Source of the DNA: Candidatus Sulfopaludibacter sp. SbA3
GTDB lineage: Bacteria > Acidobacteriota > Terriglobia > Bryobacterales > Bryobacteraceae
Direction: 5' to 3'
DNA: 64,000 nt
Assembly: GCA_945890485.1 (NCBI GenBank)
Contig: CAMDCN010000002.1
Coordinates: forward strand, 186,001-250,000
Shown: positions 59,512 through 64,000 of the stretch, piece after piece
Layout: every line of letters starts with the position of its first letter
Numbering within the stretch: the stretch's first letter is position 1
Translations under genes and position numbers: made by a program
The notes under the pieces: generated by a model
Told to the model about the DNA's origin: nothing
What the model saw: only the letters and a program-made list of their open reading frames with translations
Database searches by the model: none

Positions 59512-60621
59512 CGCCGTGCGATCGGCGATGCGGTCGATGAAGAGGGATTCGTTGACCGCATGAGCCCCTTCCCCCACGGCGCCCAAGCCGTCGAGGGTTG
59601 GCACCCCAAGCGCGCCGGTGAAATTGCCGTCGGAGCCGCCGCCGGTGGAGGACTCTTCCAGTTCGATCCCGATTTGCGCGGCCAGCTTCCGCGCCTCGCC
59701 AAACCAGGCGGCGATCGCCTTCGTGCGTTCCATGGGGGGGCGATTCAGGCCTCCGGTGATGGTGACCGTGCAGCGGGGATCCACCGGCTTGAGAGCGCGG
59801 AACTTCTTTTCGAGGGGCCCGGCGTCCTTGAGCCGGGCGATGCGGATATCGACATCCACCGTGGCCGACGCCGGTACGACGTTGCTGCGGGTGCCGCCGT
59901 GGATGACTCCAGGGTTTACGGTGAGGCCGATGCCGAGATCGGTGAATCCGGCGATCTTCTCGATCTGCCGGGCCAGTTCGACGATGGCGTTGGCGCCGTT
60001 TGAGAAATCGACGCCCGCGTGGGCGGCCTTGCCGGTGACGGTGACCTCGAAGCCGCCGACGCCTTTGCGCGCGGTCTTCAGCTTGCCGGTGGGCCCGGTG
60101 CCGGGTTCGAGCACCAGGACGCCGTTGCTTTTACGAGCTTGCGCTTCGATGAGCGGCCGTGAGGAGAGGCTGCCGATCTCCTCGTCTGAGTCGAGGAGCA
60201 GGACCACCTTACGCGTGACGGGGATGTCGAGTTCGCGCAGGGCCTCCATCGCGTAGAGGAAGAAGGCGATGCCGCCCTTCATGTCATAGACTCCCGGGCC
60301 CCAGAGGCGGCCTTCGGCTTCGCGCCACGGCATGGTCTTCAGGGTGCCAAGCGGCCAGACGGTATCGGTGTGGCCGAGGGCGAGCAACTGGCCGGCCTTC
60401 TTCTTGCCGGGGAGGGCGAATTCCAGGAGCAGATGGTCGCCGTGGCCCTTGGCCTTCTTTCGCGTGACTTTCGCGATTTTGCCCCAGCGGTCGGCGATCT
60501 GCTCCACTTGGCGGTTGATCGCCGCCGGGTCGTCACTCGGCGACTCGCACTCCACCATTTCGCGAATCGTTGCTACGATGCGGCGCTCGTTGGCCCGCGC
60601 CCAGGAAAGAAAAGAGTCCAT
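59479..60621 (-). CDS. M20-family metallopeptidase (glutamate carboxypeptidase-like)
   Basis: The 380-residue protein has the M20 metal and catalytic motifs: LLALGHTDTVWPLG (H-T-D, first His and its Asp), GRLWGPGVYDMKGGIAFFLY (bridging Asp), LLLDSDEEIGSLSSR (catalytic Glu and a Zn-binding Glu), GVLVLEPGTG, and a final His in GEGAHAVNESLFIDR. A dimerisation domain lies in the middle (about 175-290). The arrangement is closest to CPG2-like carboxypeptidases, which remove C-terminal glutamate or related acyl amino acids. No signal peptide is obvious, so it is probably cytoplasmic. It ends in a 33-bp convergent overlap. Confidence 0.9.
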   Translation of the reverse strand: MDSFLSWARANERRIVATIREMVECESPSDDPAAINRQVEQIADRWGKIAKVTRKKAKGHGDHLLLEFALPGKKKAGQLLALGHTDTVWPLGTLKTMPWREAEGRLWGPGVYDMKGGIAFFLYAMEALRELDIPVTRKVVLLLDSDEEIGSLSSRPLIEAQARKSNGVLVLEPGTGPTGKLKTARKGVGGFEVTVTGKAAHAGVDFSNGANAIVELARQIEKIAGFTDLGIGLTVNPGVIHGGTRSNVVPASATVDVDIRIARLKDAGPLEKKFRALKPVDPRCTVTITGGLNRPPMERTKAIAAWFGEARKLAAQIGIELEESSTGGGSDGNFTGALGVPTLDGLGAVGEGAHAVNESLFIDRIADRTALLAGLVANVV

Positions 60622-60645
60622 CGTTTGTTAGACTAGCTAATTCTC

Positions 60646-61089
60646 ATGGCAATACTTGATATTGACGCGATTCGCGACATCCTTCCGCACCGGTACCCGT
60701 TTCTCCTGGTCGATCGAATCGTCGAACTGGAAGAGGAACGGATCGTCGGCATCAAGAACGTAACCGCGAATGAACCCTTTTTTGTTGGGCATTTTCCCGA
60801 ATTTCCGGTGATGCCCGGGGTGCTGATCACCGAGAGCATGGCCCAGGTGGCCGGCGTTCTGGTGCTGAAGAGCATTCCGGATCGCCACTCGAAACTCGTG
60901 CTGCTGGCTTCAGTGGACGAAGCCAAGTTCCGCCGCCCGGTGCGTCCGGGCGACCAGTTGCGCATCGAAATGACCATGGTCAGCCGTAAATCCACCATCT
61001 GCAAAATGACCGGCAAGGCGACGGTCGATGGCGTTGTGGTGGCCGAAGCTACGCTCATGTGCGTTCTCCGCGACAAACCGGCGGCCTAG
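60646..61089 (+). CDS. fabZ: 3-hydroxyacyl-ACP dehydratase FabZ
   Basis: The 147-residue protein has the hot-dog dehydratase motifs: ILPHRYPFLLVDRIVELEEE, NEPFFVGHFPEFPVMPGVLI (catalytic His in GHFP) and ESMAQVAGVLVL (Glu). This dehydratase of fatty-acid elongation is very often linked with lipid A genes, as here, because both use 3-hydroxyacyl-ACP. The next gene, lpxA, follows its stop directly (TAG then ATG, 1 bp). Confidence 0.97.
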   Translation: MAILDIDAIRDILPHRYPFLLVDRIVELEEERIVGIKNVTANEPFFVGHFPEFPVMPGVLITESMAQVAGVLVLKSIPDRHSKLVLLASVDEAKFRRPVRPGDQLRIEMTMVSRKSTICKMTGKATVDGVVVAEATLMCVLRDKPAA

Positions 61090-61090
61090 T

Positions 61091-61867
61091 ATGCCCATCC
61101 ATCCGACCGCCATTGTCGACCCCTCCGCCCGGATCGACGAAACGGCTGTCATTGGGCCGTTCTGCGTCATCGGCTCCGAAGTGACGATTGGCGCGCACAC
61201 GGGGCTGAAGGCGCACGTTTTCGTCGAAGGCCCGACGACGATTGGCGAAGAGAACATTTTCTATCCGTACTCGACGGTGGGCGTGGCGCCGCAGGACTTG
61301 AAGTACCACGGCGAGCGGGCCGAGACGCACATTGGCAACCGGAATAAGATTCGCGAGTTTGTGACGATCCATCGCGGCACCGAGGGCGGCGGCCTGTTGA
61401 CGAGCATCGGCGATGAGAATTTGCTGATGGCGTACTCGCATGTCGCGCATGACGTCCGGCTGGGATCGCACTGCGTGCTGGCGAACGGGGTGACGCTGGC
61501 GGGTCATGTGGAGATTGGGGACTGGGCGGTGATCGGGGCTTTCACGGGCGTCCATCAGTTTTGCCGCATCGGCAAACACTCGATGGTGGGCGGGTATAGC
61601 GTCATCACGCAGGATGTGATGCCGTTTGCCACGACCGTCAGCAAGCGCGAAAACTCCGTCTTTGGCGCGAATGCGACTGGCCTCGAACGCCGCGGCTTCG
61701 ACCCGGTGGCGGTGGAGCATCTGCAGAACGCGCTGCGGATTCTGACGCGGGCCAAGCTGAATACTTCGCAGGCGATTGCGCGCATTGAAGCGGAGATTCC
61801 GGCCACGGTTGAGATTGCCGATTTGCTGGCCTTTATCCGCTCGTCGCAGCGCGGCGTTATCAAATAG
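61091..61867 (+). CDS. lpxA: UDP-GlcNAc acyltransferase LpxA
   Basis: I use the ATG at 61091 (MPIHPTAIVDPSARIDETAV; 258 residues), where the left-handed beta-helix begins. Hexapeptide repeats run through IGPFCVIGSEVTIGAHTG and beyond. The catalytic His is in NLLMAYSHVAHDVRLGSHCV, and the C-terminal helical part is present (HLQNALRILTRAKLNTSQAI). It transfers a 3-hydroxyacyl chain to position 3 of UDP-GlcNAc, the first step of lipid A. Whether it prefers a 3-amino sugar (amide link) is unclear but worth asking because of the oxidoreductase two genes downstream. Confidence 0.96.
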   Translation: MPIHPTAIVDPSARIDETAVIGPFCVIGSEVTIGAHTGLKAHVFVEGPTTIGEENIFYPYSTVGVAPQDLKYHGERAETHIGNRNKIREFVTIHRGTEGGGLLTSIGDENLLMAYSHVAHDVRLGSHCVLANGVTLAGHVEIGDWAVIGAFTGVHQFCRIGKHSMVGGYSVITQDVMPFATTVSKRENSVFGANATGLERRGFDPVAVEHLQNALRILTRAKLNTSQAIARIEAEIPATVEIADLLAFIRSSQRGVIK

Positions 61868-61871
61868 AGCT

Positions 61872-62684
61872 ATGCCCTACGGCCTCATTGCCGGCAACGG
61901 CCGCTTCCCCATTCTGGCCCTCGAAACCGCGCGGGAGCTGGGCGTGGCCGTGGTGGCGATTGGGATTAAGGAAGAGGCCGCGCCGGAGATTGAAGCTCTG
62001 GCGACGAAGACGTATTGGATCTCGCTGGGGGCGCTGGGCAAGCTGATCGACATCTGCAAGTCGGAGGGCATCACCGAGCTGATGATGGCCGGGCAGGTGA
62101 AGCATGCGTCGATTTTCTCGTCGATTGCTCCGGACTGGCGGTTGGCGAAACTGCTGTTTACGCTGAAGGAAAAGAACACGGAAGCGCTGATTGGCGGGGT
62201 GGCGGGGGTGTTGGCGGCGGAAGGCATCCGGCTCGTCGATTCGACTCTGCTGCTGAAGCCGTTGCTGGCCGGCGAAGGGGTGCTGACCAAGCGGAAGCCG
62301 AACTCCGATGAGGAGAAAGAGGTGCGCTACGGCAGGCGGATCGCCGCGGCGCTGGCGGAGTTTGATGTGGGCCAGTCGGTGGTGATCAGCAACCGCGCTT
62401 GCGTGGCGCTGGAGGCGATGGAGGGTACGGACGCGATGCTCCGCCGGGCCGCGTCGTTTTCAAATGGGCATCCGCTGCGGCTGATTAAGTCGTCCCGCCG
62501 CCGCCAGCACATGCTTTTCGATGTGCCTGTCGCCGGACTCGGCACCATTGCGACCATGCGGGAGACGAACGCCACCATCCTCGCCTGCGACGCCGGCCGC
62601 ACGCTGCTGCTGGACAAGAACGAAATGATCGCGCAGGCCAACGCCGCCGGCATCTGCATAGTAGGCTACAAAACAGATGAGTAA
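61872..62684 (+). CDS. lpxI: UDP-2,3-diacylglucosamine diphosphatase LpxI (DUF1009)
   Basis: From the ATG at 61872 (MPYGLIAGNGRFPILALETA; 270 residues), 4 bp after lpxA. The family pattern is GLIAGNGRFPILALETAREL, ITELMMAGQVKHASIFSSIA and VISNRACVALEAMEGTDAML, then SFSNGHPLRLIKSSRR with KVVKP-like chemistry replaced by LIKSSRRRQHMLFDVPVAG. It makes lipid X in genomes that lack LpxH. The gene overlaps the next by 8 bp. Confidence 0.93.
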   Translation: MPYGLIAGNGRFPILALETARELGVAVVAIGIKEEAAPEIEALATKTYWISLGALGKLIDICKSEGITELMMAGQVKHASIFSSIAPDWRLAKLLFTLKEKNTEALIGGVAGVLAAEGIRLVDSTLLLKPLLAGEGVLTKRKPNSDEEKEVRYGRRIAAALAEFDVGQSVVISNRACVALEAMEGTDAMLRRAASFSNGHPLRLIKSSRRRQHMLFDVPVAGLGTIATMRETNATILACDAGRTLLLDKNEMIAQANAAGICIVGYKTDE

Positions 62685-63639
62685 ACTTCGAATTGCCGTC
62701 GTCGGCGCGGGCGCCTTCGGCCGCAATCATATGCGGGTGATCCGTTCCCTGCCGAACGCAGAGCTCGCCGCGATTTGCGATGCCGACGCCGACCGGGCGA
62801 ATGCCGCGGCGGGTGAGTTCGAGACCCGCGCGCTGCCGCTGGCTGAACTTGCCGGGGCCGTGGATGCGGCCATCGTGGCCGTGCCGACGTCCGTGCATGC
62901 GGAGGTGGGCTGCGCGTTGCTGGAGGCCGGCATTGACGTGCTCGTCGAAAAGCCGATTGCCCCGACGCTGGCCGAGGCTGACGCGCTGATCGACGCCGCC
63001 GCACGGAATGGGCGCATTCTGCAGGTGGGGCATCTGGAGCGATTCAATCCAGCCATTGCGGCGCTTTCCGAGCGCATCAGTGTTCCGTTGTTTTTTGAGA
63101 TCCACCGGCTGAGCATGTTCACGCCTAGGGCGCTGGACGTCGACGTCGTGCTCGACCTGATGATCCACGATATCGACATTCTCTTGGCGCTCACCGGCAA
63201 GATGCCGGAGGAGGTCCGGGCGGCCGGCATCTCGATTCTGTCCGAGAAGGTGGATATCGCCAATGTCCGGCTCGCCTTCCCGGGAGGCTGCGTGGCCAAC
63301 GTCACCGCCAGCCGCGTCTACACCGAGCGCGTGCGCAAAATGCGTCTCTTCCAGCCGCATCAATACATTTCGCTCGACTATCACAAGCAGGAGGCCGTCG
63401 CGTTCTCCGTCTCCGGCGACCGGCAGATCGGCTACGACCCGTTCCGCATCACGAAAGCGGAGCCGCTGGCGCTGGAACTGGCTCATTTCGTCGATTGTGT
63501 AACCGGCCGGACCACTCCCCGCGTCGATGGTGCAGAGGCCCGCAAAGCGCTATCCGTCTCGCTCGACATCCTGCACCATATTGATGTCCATGCCCGCACG
63601 ATCAATGCCACGCTAGCCGCGCACCAGATTCAACCGTGA
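62677..63639 (+). CDS. Gfo/Idh/MocA-family oxidoreductase in the lipid A gene cluster
   Basis: The 320-residue protein has an N-terminal Rossmann domain (RIAVVGAGAFGRNHMRVIRS; VEKPIAPTLAEADALID with the E-K-P motif) and a C-terminal substrate-binding beta domain (LMIHDIDILLALTGKMPEEV; the D-x-x-I-H-D/D-I-D pattern). Its place between lpxI and the next gene, with an 8-bp overlap, couples it to lipid A synthesis. In Acidithiobacillus and Leptospira an oxidoreductase of this family (GnnA) oxidises UDP-GlcNAc at C3 for a 3-amino lipid A; this gene could do the same. No GnnB-type aminotransferase is in the window, so this remains a hypothesis. Confidence 0.9.
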   Translation: MSKLRIAVVGAGAFGRNHMRVIRSLPNAELAAICDADADRANAAAGEFETRALPLAELAGAVDAAIVAVPTSVHAEVGCALLEAGIDVLVEKPIAPTLAEADALIDAAARNGRILQVGHLERFNPAIAALSERISVPLFFEIHRLSMFTPRALDVDVVLDLMIHDIDILLALTGKMPEEVRAAGISILSEKVDIANVRLAFPGGCVANVTASRVYTERVRKMRLFQPHQYISLDYHKQEAVAFSVSGDRQIGYDPFRITKAEPLALELAHFVDCVTGRTTPRVDGAEARKALSVSLDILHHIDVHARTINATLAAHQIQP

Positions 63640-64000
63640 TTGTTCCACCCGATTCGAGGCCGCTCCAGAACGAGCTACCCACGCTCTATGGGGTCGACTC
63701 GCGTCTGGAGCCGCGTCCTTGGGGCAGGATTGCCGGTGCTTCGGTTGGGCTGCACCTGATTTTGGCCTTTCTCATGCGCGACGTGCCGATCTTCGAGGCC
63801 CGCTCCGCCCGGCTCTACGAACAGCAGGTCGCCCGCAATGTGACGCCGCTGTATATGCCGAATCTTGAGCCGACGCAGATCGATCCGAATAAGAACAAGA
63901 TCAATCGGACGTTTGACGAGAACAGCCTGAAGCCGCGGCCGAACATTCAGATTCCGCAGGGGCAGCCTTCCACTACGCGCGCTGCCGCCCGGATCCCCGC
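63636..64000 (+). CDS. TonB-like membrane-anchored protein (N-terminal part, runs off window)
   Basis: The GTG at 63636 overlaps the stop of the oxidoreductase gene (GTGA), and the frame stays open to the window edge, so about 121 residues are visible. The cytoplasmic start is proline-rich (MIVPPDSRPLQNELPTLYGV). One hydrophobic segment (IAGASVGLHLILAFLM) follows a basic-aromatic stretch, then a Pro/Asn/Gln-rich periplasmic linker (LYMPNLEPTQIDPNKNKINR; LKPRPNIQIPQGQP). This architecture resembles TonB or TonB-family energy transducers, but the defining C-terminal domain is missing, so the call is tentative. Confidence 0.55.
   Translation, partial: MIVPPDSRPLQNELPTLYGVDSRLEPRPWGRIAGASVGLHLILAFLMRDVPIFEARSARLYEQQVARNVTPLYMPNLEPTQIDPNKNKINRTFDENSLKPRPNIQIPQGQPSTTRAAARIP

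Overview
The window is GC-rich bacterial chromosome that looks like Acidobacteriota, most likely the Bryobacterales/Solibacter lineage. This rests on gene content, not on a marker-gene match: a DUF1592/DUF1552 exported protein pair, a very large Oar-type TonB-dependent receptor with an N-terminal carboxypeptidase-regulatory domain, exported sulfatase and PQQ-propeller proteins, a basic 'NRENARKSTGPRT'-type hypothetical protein, and a Gram-negative outer membrane (BamA/TamA, TamB, FabZ-LpxA-LpxI).

Layout. 1-4.2 kb: a leftward outer-membrane assembly operon (BamA/TamA-like, SurA-N-like chaperone, start of a TamB-like protein). 4.2-13.1 kb: PQQ propeller plus membrane acyltransferase-like protein (rightward), then a leftward DUF1592-DUF1552-SDR operon. 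13.2-17.0 kb: accessory DNA with a basic hypothetical gene, a DUF433/VapC45-type toxin-antitoxin pair, a DUF2513 gene and an Mrr-like nuclease. 17.03-25.2 kb: an integrated element bounded by a 57-bp direct repeat of the 3' half of tRNA-Pro(UGG). It carries a tyrosine integrase next to the intact tRNA, an AlpA-like regulator, a replication-initiator-like gene containing iteron-like palindromes, several small HTH/RHH proteins, and no capsid, tail or conjugation genes. This is the layout of a phage satellite (PICI-like) rather than a complete prophage. 25.25-32.4 kb: HEAT protein, sulfatase, exported PLP enzyme, GT-C glycosyltransferase, exported acetamidase/formamidase-like protein and a VIT-family transporter.

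32.5-42.5 kb: dnaE, then a tightly overlapping seven-gene operon: radical SAM enzyme, stand-alone PP-loop synthetase, full asparagine-synthetase-like amidotransferase, GT1, GT2, truncated ROK-like protein and PIG-L deacetylase. This reads as a small-molecule or glycoconjugate biosynthetic pathway that I cannot assign to a known product, and it is the best candidate here for an undescribed system. 42.5-48.4 kb: leftward TonB receptor operon with a methyltransferase and a YCF48-like propeller. 48.5-55.2 kb: HpaI-type aldolase, then the housekeeping rimP-nusA-infB-DUF503-rbfA cluster. 55.2-60.6 kb: two-component system with a clear terminator, intradiol dioxygenase, unknown secreted protein and an M20 peptidase. 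60.6-64 kb: fabZ-lpxA-lpxI, a Gfo/Idh oxidoreductase and the start of a TonB-like protein.

All identifications are by reading sequence and recalling family motifs; no database search was run. Start sites were moved from the longest open frame wherever a signal peptide, Shine-Dalgarno sequence or ATGA overlap favoured a shorter one.
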